Below, one piece after another: positions 14,636 through 22,398 of a stretch of DNA of 32,610 nt (position 1 is its first letter; every line of letters begins with the position of its first letter). The DNA is taken from positions 1 through 32,610 of the forward strand of contig JAQSWW010000062.1 in assembly GCA_029266415.1 (NCBI GenBank), written 5' to 3'. A program made the translations under genes and the position numbers. The notes under the pieces are model-generated. The model searched no databases and was not told the DNA's origin. It saw only the letters and a program-made list of their open reading frames with translations. The DNA comes from Actinomycetospora sp. (GTDB lineage: Bacteria; Actinomycetota; Actinomycetes; Mycobacteriales; Pseudonocardiaceae).

Positions 14636-15871
14636 ATGAAGGCCGTGCCGCCGCGCCACCGCCCGTCGCTGCCGATCCCGGCACGGATCCGGACGGTCAT
14701 GGCGGAGGGCGACTACGAGCGCGCCGGTCTCCTCGACGGCCTCACCGGCGACGACCGGCGCACCCGGGTGTCGGTGCTCGAGTCGCTGGCCGCCGACGGC
14801 GTCGACATCGCGACGATGCGCGACGCGATCGAGCGCGATCGCCTCGGGCTGCTGCTGCTCGAACGGACGCTGCGCCCGGAGGACGGGCACTCGCTCAACG
14901 ACGTGTGCCGGCTGACGGGCATCGAGGACGACGTCGTCCGGCGCTGGTTCCAGGGCCTCGGGCGCCCGCTGGCACCCGATCCCGACGAGGCGATCTACAC
15001 CGACGAGGACGTCGAGATCGCCCAGCGCATCCACCGCTACCGCCAGCTGGGCTTCACCGACCAGGAGATGATGCCCGTCGTCCGGGCGATCGGACGCGGC
15101 GTGCTCAACATCGCCGACGCCCTCGGCGGGCTGCTCGGCGAGGCCCTGCTGCACGACGAGCCGGAGCCCGAGCTGGCGCTGCGCTACGCCACCGAGGCCC
15201 GGCGCATCGTCGAGGACGACTCGCTGCACCTGGTGCACCTCGTCGCCGCGGCGCTCGCCGACCGCATCCGCTCGCACGCGCTGGCCGTCGAGGAGTCCAA
15301 CGCCGGTCGGCTGCGGGGCGCGCAGGAGGTCACCGTCTGCTTCGCCGACCTCGTGGGCTTCACCGACCTCGGTGAGTCGGTGTCCGCCGTCGAGCTCAGC
15401 GAGGTCGCCGAGATGCTCTCGGCGTGCGCCACCGAGGTGTCGGCGTGGCCGGTGCGCCTGGCCAAGGTCATCGGCGACGCCGTGATGCTCGTGTCGCCGG
15501 ACCCGACGGCGCTGGTCGGCGCGGCCGTGGACCTGCTCGAGACGTGGTCGAGCGCCGACGACGGGCGCCCCGCGCTGCGCGTCGGCGTGGCCACCGGCAT
15601 CGGGGTCCCGCACGCCGGCGACTGGTTCGGGCCGCCGGTCAACCTCGCCAGCCGCGTCACCGAGACCGCCCGGCCGGGCCAGGTGACGGTCACCGCGGCG
15701 GTGCACGACGCCGTCGTGGCCACGGCGCCGGACGACCCGCCGTTCCGGTTCCGCGCGGCGGCCCCCCGCAAGTTCAAGGGCGTGCGCGGCGCGCAGCGCC
15801 TCTACCGGGTCCAGCCCCGCCACCCGTCCGGGTCACACCGCAACGCCGCGCGCACCGATCGGGTGGACTGA
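14636..15871 (+). CDS. Class III adenylate cyclase with Rv1264-like N-terminal regulatory domain
   Basis: This protein is about 411 residues long. Residues 11-215 form a helical N-terminal domain (RPSLPIPARIRTVMAEGDYERAG, then a MerR-like turn LNDVCRLTGIEDDVVRRWF) like the pH-sensing autoinhibitory domain of mycobacterial Rv1264. Residues 228-400 form the cyclase domain: metal Asp238 in CFADLVGFTD, KVIGDAVML with the adenine-specifying Lys277 and metal Asp281, and the transition-state pair Asn336/Arg340 in NLASR. All key residues are present, so it should make cAMP. Possible starts are 14588, 14636 and 14699. I use 14636, as homologues begin just before RPSLPIP, but no clear ribosome-binding site is seen and the mRNA may be leaderless. 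It is divergent from pptH. Confidence 0.85.
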   Translation: MKAVPPRHRPSLPIPARIRTVMAEGDYERAGLLDGLTGDDRRTRVSVLESLAADGVDIATMRDAIERDRLGLLLLERTLRPEDGHSLNDVCRLTGIEDDVVRRWFQGLGRPLAPDPDEAIYTDEDVEIAQRIHRYRQLGFTDQEMMPVVRAIGRGVLNIADALGGLLGEALLHDEPEPELALRYATEARRIVEDDSLHLVHLVAAALADRIRSHALAVEESNAGRLRGAQEVTVCFADLVGFTDLGESVSAVELSEVAEMLSACATEVSAWPVRLAKVIGDAVMLVSPDPTALVGAAVDLLETWSSADDGRPALRVGVATGIGVPHAGDWFGPPVNLASRVTETARPGQVTVTAAVHDAVVATAPDDPPFRFRAAAPRKFKGVRGAQRLYRVQPRHPSGSHRNAARTDRVD

Positions 15872-15959
15872 CCCGACTGTTCGTTCCTCGCTAGGCCATT
15901 CGGTCTAACTCCCCGCCGAGCGTCGGCACCTGACCCGGACGCCCGATGAGGAGTTCGAC

Positions 15960-16418
15960 GTGGAGACGACGACCAGGAGGCGCCTCGGCGCCGTGCTCGG
16001 CGGCATCCTGCTGGCCTGCGTCGCGGGCATGGCCCTGGCCGCGTGGCTGTTGAGCGGTTCCGGTACGGCCGAGGGCGCCTCGACCACGGCGGTCAACTCG
16101 ACCATCACGCCGACCGACCGCGCGACCGGGCTCTACCCGGGCGCGACGACGACGGCGACCGTCACCGTGAACAACCCGAACGACTACCCCGTCACGGTCG
16201 CCTCGATCTCGCCGGGCAGCTCGGACGCCACCAGCGGCAACTGCCCCGCCGGATCCGTGGCGACGGGCGGGCTGACCAACCCTGCGGGAGTGATCGACCC
16301 GGTCGCGACGCGCACGTACCAGCTCACCGCGAAGATGATCGCGGACCCGAGCAACACCTGTCAGGACCAGACGTTCGTCCTGCGGCTCACCGCCGGCCTG
16401 GCGTCCGCGGCGACCTGA
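15960..16418 (+). CDS. Exported small beta-rich protein 1 of a three-gene cluster
   Basis: This 152-residue protein starts METTTRRRLGAVLGGILLAC and continues VAGMALAAWLLSGSGTA. It has a signal-peptide-like hydrophobic segment ending in the AAW-x-x-SGxGxA pattern. The exported part has LYPGATTTATVTVNNPNDYPVTVASI, a strand-rich segment with an N-N-P-N-x-Y-P-V signature, and two Cys (in SGNCPAG and NTCQDQ) that could form a disulfide. It is a paralogue of the next gene. The pattern recalls SipW/TasA-type secreted fibre or coat proteins, but I cannot confirm a named family. The GTG at 15960 has GAGGAG five bases upstream. Confidence 0.72.
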   Translation: METTTRRRLGAVLGGILLACVAGMALAAWLLSGSGTAEGASTTAVNSTITPTDRATGLYPGATTTATVTVNNPNDYPVTVASISPGSSDATSGNCPAGSVATGGLTNPAGVIDPVATRTYQLTAKMIADPSNTCQDQTFVLRLTAGLASAAT

Positions 16419-16427
16419 GGCACCGGC

Positions 16428-16958
16428 ATGTCACCCCTCGGCCGCGCCCGGTGGTCCTCGCGCCGCCGGCTGTCGTGGCGGTGGTGGCTCCGTCGCCTGC
16501 CGGCGGTCGGGGTCATCGGTGTCGTCGTCGCGGTGCTGCTGGGAGCCGGGCTCGCCTCGGCGGCCTGGCTCTCCAGCGGCGGCGGCACCGCCACCGCCCG
16601 CGGGGGCCAGGCGTTGCCCCCGACCACCACGACCGTCGCCGGCGCCGCGATCACGTCGGGGCTCCTCTACCCCGGCTCCAGCGGCGACGTGAAGATCACC
16701 GTCAACAACCCGAACTCCTACCCCGTCACGCTCACCTCGGTGACGCCGAACGGCGCGCCGACCGCCTCGGGCGGGACGGGGACGTGCTCGACCACCGGCG
16801 TCACGCTGACCGACGGCTCGTCGGGGACCACCATCCCCGCGAGCGGGTCGGCGACGCTGACGCTGAAGGACGCCGCGTCGATGTCGAGCGCGTCGGACAC
16901 CGGGTGCCAGAACGCGACGTTCACGATCCCGGTCACCGTCGCGATCACGAGCGCATGA
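16428..16958 (+). CDS. Exported small beta-rich protein 2 of a three-gene cluster
   Basis: The 176-residue product has a long basic N-terminus (about 25 residues with many Arg and Trp), then the hydrophobic segment VIGVVVAVLLGAGLASAAW and LSSGGGTATARGG, matching the first gene. The exported part repeats the signature as LLYPGSSGDVKITVNNPNSYPVTLTSV, followed by a Cys pair in GTGTCSTTG and DTGCQNATF. The spacing between the LYPG strand, the NNPN-x-YPV turn and the Cys pair matches protein 1, so the two arose by duplication. It lies nine bases after gene 1, and its stop overlaps gene 3. Probably surface-exposed or cell-wall-attached; no LPxTG sorting signal is seen. Confidence 0.72.
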   Translation: MSPLGRARWSSRRRLSWRWWLRRLPAVGVIGVVVAVLLGAGLASAAWLSSGGGTATARGGQALPPTTTTVAGAAITSGLLYPGSSGDVKITVNNPNSYPVTLTSVTPNGAPTASGGTGTCSTTGVTLTDGSSGTTIPASGSATLTLKDAASMSSASDTGCQNATFTIPVTVAITSA

Positions 16959-17371
16959 GGCGCCCGGTCCTGGCCCTGCTCGTGGCCACGCTGCTCCTCG
17001 CCGGCGGCGGCGTGGCGACGGCGGCGTGGCGGACGGAGAACACCGGCACCGCCACCGCGAGGGCCGGCAGCATCGGGACGCCGACCGGGGTCACGATCGG
17101 CACGATCACCTGCACCACCAGCGGGCTCACGACCACGGCCACGATCCCGGTGAGCTGGAACGCGGTGTCCGGCGCGACGCAGTACACGGTCGAGGCGGGC
17201 CGCGTCCTCAACCTGGTGCAGGCGGAGACCAAGACCGTGAGCGGGACGTCGACGACGTTCACGACCACGGCGTTGCCGGTGAACGTGACCGTGCGGGTGA
17301 CCGCGAGCGCCGGCAAGTGGACCGGGACGCCCAGCGCGGTGGTGTCGAGACCGGTGGCCTGCTCGCGGTGA
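16955..17371 (+). CDS. Exported small FN3-like protein, third gene of the cluster
   Basis: This 138-residue protein starts MRRPVLALLVATLLLAGGG then VATAAWRTENTGTATARAG, sharing the leader and the AAW...GTATA junction with the two preceding proteins. The exported part, starting GTPTGVTIGTITCTTSG, looks like one fibronectin type III-like domain: IPVSWNAVSGATQYTVEAG corresponds to the usual V-x-W-x-x-x-x-G-A-x-x-Y-x-V strand pair, and the domain ends with SAVVSRPVAC. Two Cys (one early, one at the C-terminus) could clamp the domain. The ATG overlaps the stop of gene 2 (ATGA), so coexpression is likely. A 10-bp hairpin follows immediately. Confidence 0.72.
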   Translation: MRRPVLALLVATLLLAGGGVATAAWRTENTGTATARAGSIGTPTGVTIGTITCTTSGLTTTATIPVSWNAVSGATQYTVEAGRVLNLVQAETKTVSGTSTTFTTTALPVNVTVRVTASAGKWTGTPSAVVSRPVACSR

Positions 17372-17414
17372 TGGTGGGCCGGGGCCCGCTCCCCAGCTGC
17401 CGATCGGCCCACCA
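17372..17414 (+). terminator. Hairpin directly after the exported-protein operon
   Basis: The arms TGGTGGGCCG (17372-17381) and CGGCCCACCA (17405-17414) are perfectly complementary, begin at the base after the stop codon and enclose a 23-base GC-rich loop. No U-run follows. The rest of 17415-17583 shows nothing distinctive. Confidence 0.55.
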
Positions 17415-17583
17415 CCACGCGGACGGTGCCCCCGGGCACCGGAGGCCAGGACTCCCTGTCCGGCTCGACGCAGAGCGTGCCCGCCGTGTGGTCCTGCACA
17501 CCAGCGATTTCGCCGGAGTTCACTCGACGAGGTGGTGAGGCCACTCGACCCGGGGGTCGGTGCGGTCACGCCGCCGGTCGGCG

Positions 17584-18135
17584 TCAGGGCCGCACGGCGT
17601 AGCGCAGGCGCTGGACACTCGCGGGGAACTGCTCGCTCCCGACGAGGTCGAGGCGCACGTCGGCGCTGGTGTCCCCGGACCCGAGCAGTGGCCGGCCCGC
17701 GCCGAGGAACACCGGGGCCACGAAGAGCTCGACCTCGGTGAGCAGCCCGTCGCGCAGCAGCGAGCGCATCAGCGTCAGGCTGCCCCAGACGATGACGTCG
17801 GCGGTCGCGGCGCGGACGTGGGCCGCGGCGTCCGGCACGACCTTCGCCGGGGCGTGGCTCCCCCACGGCGCGGACCCGAGGGTGCGCGAGGCGACGGTGC
17901 GGCGCATCGCGTTGACCGTCGCGGCCATCGGCTGGTCGTCGGCGTACGGCCAGAACGCGGCGAACAGCTCGTAGGTGGCGCGGCCCAGGAGGACCTCGCC
18001 GAACCCGGGCAGCATCGCGCGGTTGTGCGCCTCGGTGGCGGCGGCGTCGGTGACGGCGGCGAAGATGTCGCCCTCGCCGCCCGGACCGGCGGCGAAGCCG
18101 TCCGCGGAGATCCATTGCTGGGCGAGAACGCGCAT
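17584..18135 (-). CDS. Dihydrofolate reductase-like (RibD C-terminal domain) protein
   Basis: This 183-residue protein is of the DHFR-like/RibD_C group common in actinobacteria. It opens MRVLAQQWISADGFAAGP (the family pattern xxSxDG), has FGEVLLGRATYELFAAFWP near residue 50, ATADVIVWGSLTLMRSLLRDG near 120 (NADPH-site region) and ELFVAPVFLGAGRPLLG after it. These features match NADPH-dependent reductases, mostly uncharacterised, that act on small molecules or pterin-like substrates; true folate reductase activity is unlikely. It is divergent from the ABM gene with only 40 bases between the two starts, an AT-rich gap holding a palindrome. Confidence 0.86.
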   Translation of the reverse strand: MRVLAQQWISADGFAAGPGGEGDIFAAVTDAAATEAHNRAMLPGFGEVLLGRATYELFAAFWPYADDQPMAATVNAMRRTVASRTLGSAPWGSHAPAKVVPDAAAHVRAATADVIVWGSLTLMRSLLRDGLLTEVELFVAPVFLGAGRPLLGSGDTSADVRLDLVGSEQFPASVQRLRYAVRP

Positions 18136-18157
18136 GCGGCGATGCTACCAGCCAGTC

Positions 18158-18173
18158 CTAGAGTAGTATCTAG
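18158..18173. promoter_or_regulatory. Palindrome in a divergent promoter region
   Basis: The 40-base gap between the divergent DHFR-like and ABM genes contains CTAGA-GTAGTA-TCTAG, perfect five-base arms around six bases, ending two bases before the ABM start codon. The stretch is markedly AT-rich for this genome and includes TAGTAT, which could serve as a -10 element. It is a plausible shared promoter/operator. No regulator gene is adjacent. Confidence 0.4.
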
Positions 18174-18175
18174 CC

Positions 18176-18463
18176 ATGCTGATCATCGCCGGCCACATCG
18201 AGGTCGCCCCGGCCCGCCGCGACGAGGTCGTCGCCGCACTCCAGGACCTGGTAGGCCGCGCGCGGGCCGCACCCGGGTGCCTCGACCTCGCGGTCACGGC
18301 CGATCCCCTCGACCCTGCCCGGGTGAACAACCTCGAGCGGTGGGAGTCGTCGGAGCACCTCGACGCCTTCCGGGCCGTCGCGAACGCCCCGGACATCGGT
18401 GAGATCGTCGCCGACCACGTGCGGCTCTACGACGTCACCGGCGAACGCTCGCCGTTCGGCTGA
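18176..18463 (+). CDS. Antibiotic biosynthesis monooxygenase (ABM) domain protein
   Basis: This 95-residue ferredoxin-like dimeric alpha/beta barrel domain reads MLIIAGHIEVAPARRDEVVA at the start and has the ABM features RAAPGCLDLAVTADPLDP and ERWESSEHLDAFRAVANAP. Such domains oxidise or degrade small aromatics or heme without a cofactor, or merely bind ligands. The substrate cannot be read. It is divergent from the DHFR-like reductase and may share its regulation. The ATG lies two bases after a palindrome, leaving no room for a ribosome-binding site, so the mRNA is probably leaderless. Confidence 0.85.
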   Translation: MLIIAGHIEVAPARRDEVVAALQDLVGRARAAPGCLDLAVTADPLDPARVNNLERWESSEHLDAFRAVANAPDIGEIVADHVRLYDVTGERSPFG

Positions 18464-18478
18464 CCCCCGAACACGAGA

Positions 18479-18511
18479 AAACCCCAGGTCACGTGCTCCG
18501 ACCTGGGGTTT
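18479..18511. terminator. Rho-independent-type terminator between the ABM gene and tRNA-Asn
   Basis: Eleven-base perfect arms, AAACCCCAGGT (18479-18489) and ACCTGGGGTTT (18501-18511), enclose an 11-base loop, with A- and T-runs at the stem bases. It lies 15 bases after the ABM stop and three bases beyond the 3' end of the minus-strand tRNA, so it probably terminates transcription from both sides. Confidence 0.85.
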
Positions 18512-18514
18512 CGG

Positions 18515-18587
<73 letters not shown>

Positions 18588-18706
18588 CCGCCGTGCCCGG
18601 TACGGCGCGGTGCCGGACGGGAACACGGTACCGCACGGGGCCCGCTCCCCATCCCGACGGGGTGGGGCAGGATGGGCCCACCCACGACGTCGGAGGAGAA
18701 CACCTG

Positions 18707-19003
18707 ATGATCATCCCGTTCCTGCTGGGTACCGGTGTGGGATACGTCCTGGGGACGCGCGCGGGCCGCGAGCGCTACGAGCAGCTCTCCCGCGCGTACC
18801 GCCGCGTCGCCGATCACCCGAGCGTCCAGGGTGCGGCCGGGGTCGCCCGCGCGAAGGCCGGCGAGGCCGTCCAGACGGGCGTGTCGATCGCGAAGGACAA
18901 GGTGCAGTCCACGACGTCGTCGGGGGGCTCGTCCTCCGCGGGCGGGTCGCCGAGCGCACCGGGGCGTGCCGCCGGCAACGGGGCGCACTCGTCGGAGCGC
19001 TGA
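18707..19003 (+). CDS. Small YtxH-like/conserved actinobacterial protein (98 aa)
   Basis: The product starts MIIPFLLGTGVGYVLGTRAG, a short glycine-patterned hydrophobic segment, followed by RERYEQLSRAYRRVADHPSV, a helix, then a second helix (AAGVARAKAGEAVQTGVSIAKDKV) and a low-complexity Ser/Gly tail. This layout (membrane-associating N-terminus, amphipathic helices, disordered tail) is widespread in actinobacteria, where it is often labelled YtxH-like or, wrongly, protoporphyrinogen oxidase. GGAGGA nine bases before the ATG supports the start. It converges with the methyltransferase gene with 16 bases between. Confidence 0.7.
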   Translation: MIIPFLLGTGVGYVLGTRAGRERYEQLSRAYRRVADHPSVQGAAGVARAKAGEAVQTGVSIAKDKVQSTTSSGGSSSAGGSPSAPGRAAGNGAHSSER

Positions 19004-19019
19004 GCAGTTACGGGCTGAT

Positions 19020-19793
19020 CTACAGCGCGGCGAGCACCGCGAACACCCGGCGGAAGCCGAACCACGTCGTCCCCGCGTCGTCGGGCGGGTAGGCCGCCCG
19101 CAGGCGCGGGGCGAGGTCGGCGCGCAGGCGCTCCCACTCCGCGTCGGTGAGCGCGGCGCGCGCCGGGCGCAGGGTCGTCCCGGCGATCCAGTCGCCGACG
19201 GGGTCGTCCCCGGTCAGCGGGTGCACGTAGGTCGTCTCCCAGCAGTCGACCCGCGCGCCGGGACGAGCCGAGGCCAGCAGGCGCGCGTACTCCTCGGGGG
19301 TGCCGACGCCGTACGCGGCGAGGCCACCCGGGAGGCGCGGCGCCCACGCGTCCGACGCCAGCAGGTCGCGCGCGATGGTGTGCGACGGCGAGGACTCGTT
19401 GCCCGGCACCTGCACCGCGAGCCATCCCCCGGCCGGCAGCGCCGCGGCCCAGCGGGCGAGCAGGTCGCGGTGCTCGGGCACCCAGTGCAGCACCGCGTTG
19501 CTCACCACGACGTCGGTCTCCGGGCCGGGCGCGAAGTCGCGGACGTCGGCGAGCTCGGCGTCCACGCCGGCCTCGCGCGCCGCGGCGACCATCTCCTCCG
19601 AAGCGTCGGAGGCCCGCACGCGCGCCTCGGGCCACCGCTGCGAGAGCAGCCCCGTCAGGTGCCCGGGCCCGCAGCCGAGGTCGACGACCTCGCGGGGTGC
19701 GGTCGCCCCGACGCGCGCGACCAGGTCGAGGAACGGCCGGGCGCGGTGGTCGTCGTGCCGGCGGTAGAGCGCCGGGTCCCACAACAGGGTCAC
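19020..19793 (-). CDS. tam: Trans-aconitate 2-methyltransferase-like SAM enzyme
   Basis: This 257-residue class I SAM methyltransferase starts VTLLWDPALYRRHDDHRARP, a sequence typical of Tam. The SAM motif REVVDLGCGPGHLTGLL is at 35-50, followed by VRASDASEEMVAAAR and DVVVSNAVLHWVPEHRDLLARW; HWV is the Tam-type motif IV. Tam methylates trans-aconitate, a spontaneous inhibitor formed from cis-aconitate. The GTG start overlaps the stop of the upstream gene, itself coupled to dnaG, so the three minus-strand genes form one unit. Length and motif order fit Tam, but substrate assignment is by family resemblance only. Confidence 0.85.
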   Translation of the reverse strand: MTLLWDPALYRRHDDHRARPFLDLVARVGATAPREVVDLGCGPGHLTGLLSQRWPEARVRASDASEEMVAAAREAGVDAELADVRDFAPGPETDVVVSNAVLHWVPEHRDLLARWAAALPAGGWLAVQVPGNESSPSHTIARDLLASDAWAPRLPGGLAAYGVGTPEEYARLLASARPGARVDCWETTYVHPLTGDDPVGDWIAGTTLRPARAALTDAEWERLRADLAPRLRAAYPPDDAGTTWFGFRRVFAVLAAL

Positions 19794-20353
19794 TGCGGAG
19801 GTCCCGCGTCCCGCAGCCTCTCGCCCACCCCGGCGGCGACGGCCCGCACCGTCTCCGGGTCGGTGCCCGGGTCGGGGCGCACGTGCAGGACGATCCCTGC
19901 GCCCGGCACCCGGCGCTGCACGAACCACGCCCCGCCGCCGTCCTCGCCGCCGAGGTCGTGGTGCTGGCTGTCCTTGACCGCCGCGGTGACCCGCCGGTGC
20001 ACGGTCTCGGGGAGGCGTCCGGGCTCGCGCAGCGGCACGCGGCGTGGCGCGCGGTCGGCGAGCAGGACGACGCCGCCGGCGAGCTCGTCGACCTCGTCGG
20101 CCTCGGTGATCTCGAACGCGCCGCCCGCCCACGTGGCCTTGGTGACGAGGTGCCAGGCGACGCGCCGCGCGCCCTCGCCCGACGCCGCGGGCGGCAGCCA
20201 GAGGCCGAGGTCGGTGGCGAGCACGACCGACCCGCGCGGCCCGCGGCCGTCGGCGATCACCCGCTCGCCGTCGTCGAGCGTGCCGGCGAAGCCCTCGGGC
20301 ACCGGCTCCCGGCCGGTGAGCAGCGCGCGCAGCCGGTCGACGACACCGCTCAC
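19790..20353 (-). CDS. Conserved hypothetical protein downstream of dnaG (187 aa)
   Basis: The 187-residue product starts VSGVVDRLRALLTGREPVPE, then has a PH-like strand pattern: GERVIADGRGPRGSVVLATDLGLWLPP, VAWHLVTKATWAGGAFEITEA and GGVVLLADRAPRRVPLREPG. It resembles the actinobacterial family that follows dnaG, with a beta-barrel resembling a bacterial PH domain, and no membrane segment or active site that I can identify. Both ends overlap neighbouring genes through GTGA (start on the dnaG stop, stop on the methyltransferase start), so it is tightly coupled to both. Function unknown. Confidence 0.75.
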   Translation of the reverse strand: MSGVVDRLRALLTGREPVPEGFAGTLDDGERVIADGRGPRGSVVLATDLGLWLPPAASGEGARRVAWHLVTKATWAGGAFEITEADEVDELAGGVVLLADRAPRRVPLREPGRLPETVHRRVTAAVKDSQHHDLGGEDGGGAWFVQRRVPGAGIVLHVRPDPGTDPETVRAVAAGVGERLRDAGPPQ

Positions 20354-22245
20354 AGCGACACCGCGCCCGTCGCCTGGTCGCGCAGCGCCTTCTTGTACTG
20401 CTCGAGCGCGACGAGGTCGCCGAACAGCTCGTGGTACTCGTCGGCGTCGGTCACCGGCGACAGCCGCTGGAGCCGCGACTTGATCTCGGCGACCTGCCGC
20501 CCGACCAGCGCCTCCTGCAGGCCGGCGAGCATGCCCGAGATGTAGCGGTGGTCGTCGGCCTCGCGGGACTGCAGCGCCTCGACCGCGAGCTCGGAGACCA
20601 GGGGTCGGTAGCCGCCGCCGACCTCGGCGGACACGGCCACGAGCCAGCTCTGGCCGGAGAGCCCGCACGCGGTGCCGCCCGCGGCCAGGATGCCGCGGTG
20701 CACCGCCAGGTAGGCGGGGTGGCTGAACGCGTCGTCGGGCAGCGTGTCGTACACCGGGCCGGCCAGCGCCGGGGCCTGCAGCGCCGCCTTGAGCACCTCG
20801 CGCTGCACCCGCAGGCGGGGGTCGCGGCGGTCGGGCATCTCGGGGCCCTCGGTGCGGGTGGCCTGGACCTGGGCCCGGCGACGGTCGCGACGCGCAGGCG
20901 CGTCCACCGGAGCGCCGGCGGTCTCGCGCACGCGCCGCACCACGGTGTTCTCGTCGGGCCACCCCGTCCACCCCGCGAGGCGGCGGGCGTAGCCGTCGCG
21001 CAGGTCCTCGCGCCGAATCCGGGCCACGAGCGGGACGGTGCGCTGCAGCGCGGCGGTCTGGCCCTCGACGGAGGCGAGGTCGTGCTCGGCGAGGATGGTG
21101 CGGATGGCGAACGCGAACAGCGGCTGGCGGCGGGCGACGAGGTCGCGCACCGCGACGTCGCCGGAGGCCTGGCGCAGCTCGCAGGGGTCCATGCCGTCGG
21201 CGGCGGTGGCGATGTAGGTCTGCGCGGCGAACTGCTGGTCGCCCTCGAACGCCTTGATCGCGGCGGCCTGCCCGGCGGCGTCGCCGTCGAAGACGTAGAT
21301 GACCTCGCCGCGGTCGAACGAGTCGTCCATGAGAAGGCGGCGCAGCACGGCGACGTGGTCGTCGCCGAACGCGGTGCCGCAGCTGGCGACGGCCGTCGGG
21401 ACGCCCGCGAGGTGCATCGCCATGACGTCGGTGTACCCCTCGACGATGACGGCCTGGCGGCTCTTCGCGATGTCCCGCTTCGCCCGGTCCAGCCCGAACA
21501 GCACCTTGGACTTGTGGTAGACGGGCGTCTCGGGGGTGTTGAGGTACTTGGCCTCGATCCTGTCGTCGTCGAACAGCCGCCGCGCGCCGAAGCCGACGAC
21601 GTCGCCACCGAGGTCGCGGATGGGCCAGAGCAGGCGGCGGTGGAAGCGGTCGATGTACCCGCGGGAGCCGGGGCGCGCGAGGCCGGCCTTCTCCAGCTCG
21701 TCGAGGCTGTAGCCCTTGGCCAGCAGGTGCTTGGTCAGCTGGTCCCAGCCCGACGGGGCGAAGCCGCAGCCGAAGTCCTCGGCGGCGGCCTGGTCGAAAC
21801 CGCGCTCGGCGAGGAACTCCCGCGCGCGCTGGGCCTCGCCCGGCGTCCGCAGCTGCGCGGCGTAGAACGCCGCGGCCTCCTTGTTCGCGGCCAGCAGGCG
21901 GGTGCGGGTGCCGCGGTCCTTCTGGACGCTGGACCCGCCGCCCTCGTAGGTCAGCTGGATGCCGACCCGGTCGGCGAGCTTCTCCACCGCCTCGACGAAG
22001 CCCAGCTGCTCGATCTTCATGACGAAGTCGATGACGCTGCCGCCCTCGCCGCAGCCGAAGCAGTGGTACGTGCCGTGCGTCGGGCGCACGTTGAACGACG
22101 GCGTCTTCTCGTCGTGGAACGGGCAGAGGCCCTTGACCGACCCGGCGCTGGCGCGGCGCAGGGCCACGTACTCGCCGACGACCTCGTCCACCCGGTTGCG
22201 GTCGCGCACCTCGGCGATGTCCGCATCCCGGATCCGCCCCGCCAT
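20350..22245 (-). CDS. dnaG: DNA primase DnaG
   Basis: This 631-residue replicative primase makes RNA primers on the lagging strand. The N-terminal zinc finger is CPFH...CFGC (Cys41, His44, Cys62, Cys65) with the DEKTPSFNV motif between. The RNA-polymerase core includes DLGGDVVGFGARRL. The TOPRIM acid is in VIVEGYTDVMAMH (Glu269) with FDGDAAG (Asp320, Asp322). The C-terminal 180 residues, ending LVALEQYKKALRDQATGAVSL, form the helicase-binding domain. The size and the spacing of all motifs are normal for the actinobacterial enzyme. The ATG at 22245 is the only reasonable start. It heads the three-gene minus-strand unit dnaG, unknown, methyltransferase. Confidence 0.97.
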   Translation of the reverse strand: MAGRIRDADIAEVRDRNRVDEVVGEYVALRRASAGSVKGLCPFHDEKTPSFNVRPTHGTYHCFGCGEGGSVIDFVMKIEQLGFVEAVEKLADRVGIQLTYEGGGSSVQKDRGTRTRLLAANKEAAAFYAAQLRTPGEAQRAREFLAERGFDQAAAEDFGCGFAPSGWDQLTKHLLAKGYSLDELEKAGLARPGSRGYIDRFHRRLLWPIRDLGGDVVGFGARRLFDDDRIEAKYLNTPETPVYHKSKVLFGLDRAKRDIAKSRQAVIVEGYTDVMAMHLAGVPTAVASCGTAFGDDHVAVLRRLLMDDSFDRGEVIYVFDGDAAGQAAAIKAFEGDQQFAAQTYIATAADGMDPCELRQASGDVAVRDLVARRQPLFAFAIRTILAEHDLASVEGQTAALQRTVPLVARIRREDLRDGYARRLAGWTGWPDENTVVRRVRETAGAPVDAPARRDRRRAQVQATRTEGPEMPDRRDPRLRVQREVLKAALQAPALAGPVYDTLPDDAFSHPAYLAVHRGILAAGGTACGLSGQSWLVAVSAEVGGGYRPLVSELAVEALQSREADDHRYISGMLAGLQEALVGRQVAEIKSRLQRLSPVTDADEYHELFGDLVALEQYKKALRDQATGAVSL

Positions 22246-22360
22246 GGGGGCCAGTCTAGGACGCGGCCGCTCCCGCGCCGGGGCGGACCACGAGGACCCC
22301 CGGCGCGGCGACGCCCGTCGACACCGGCTGCGTGCACGCGCTCGTCCGACCCGGGACGTG

Positions 22361-22398
22361 TGCGCGCTCGTCCGTGCCCCGGCACGGACGAGCGCTCA
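22361..22398. repeat. Intergenic palindrome, GTGAGCGCTCGTCCGTGCC family
   Basis: Fifteen-base arms (22364-22378 and 22381-22395) are perfectly complementary around two bases. The stop codon of the thioesterase gene (22396-22398) abuts the hairpin, so it can serve as its terminator. A related half copy with GCGCTCGTCCG lies at 22338-22348, 26 bases upstream of the same string at 22364-22374. The arm matches the palindrome at 5771-5810. Confidence 0.75.
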
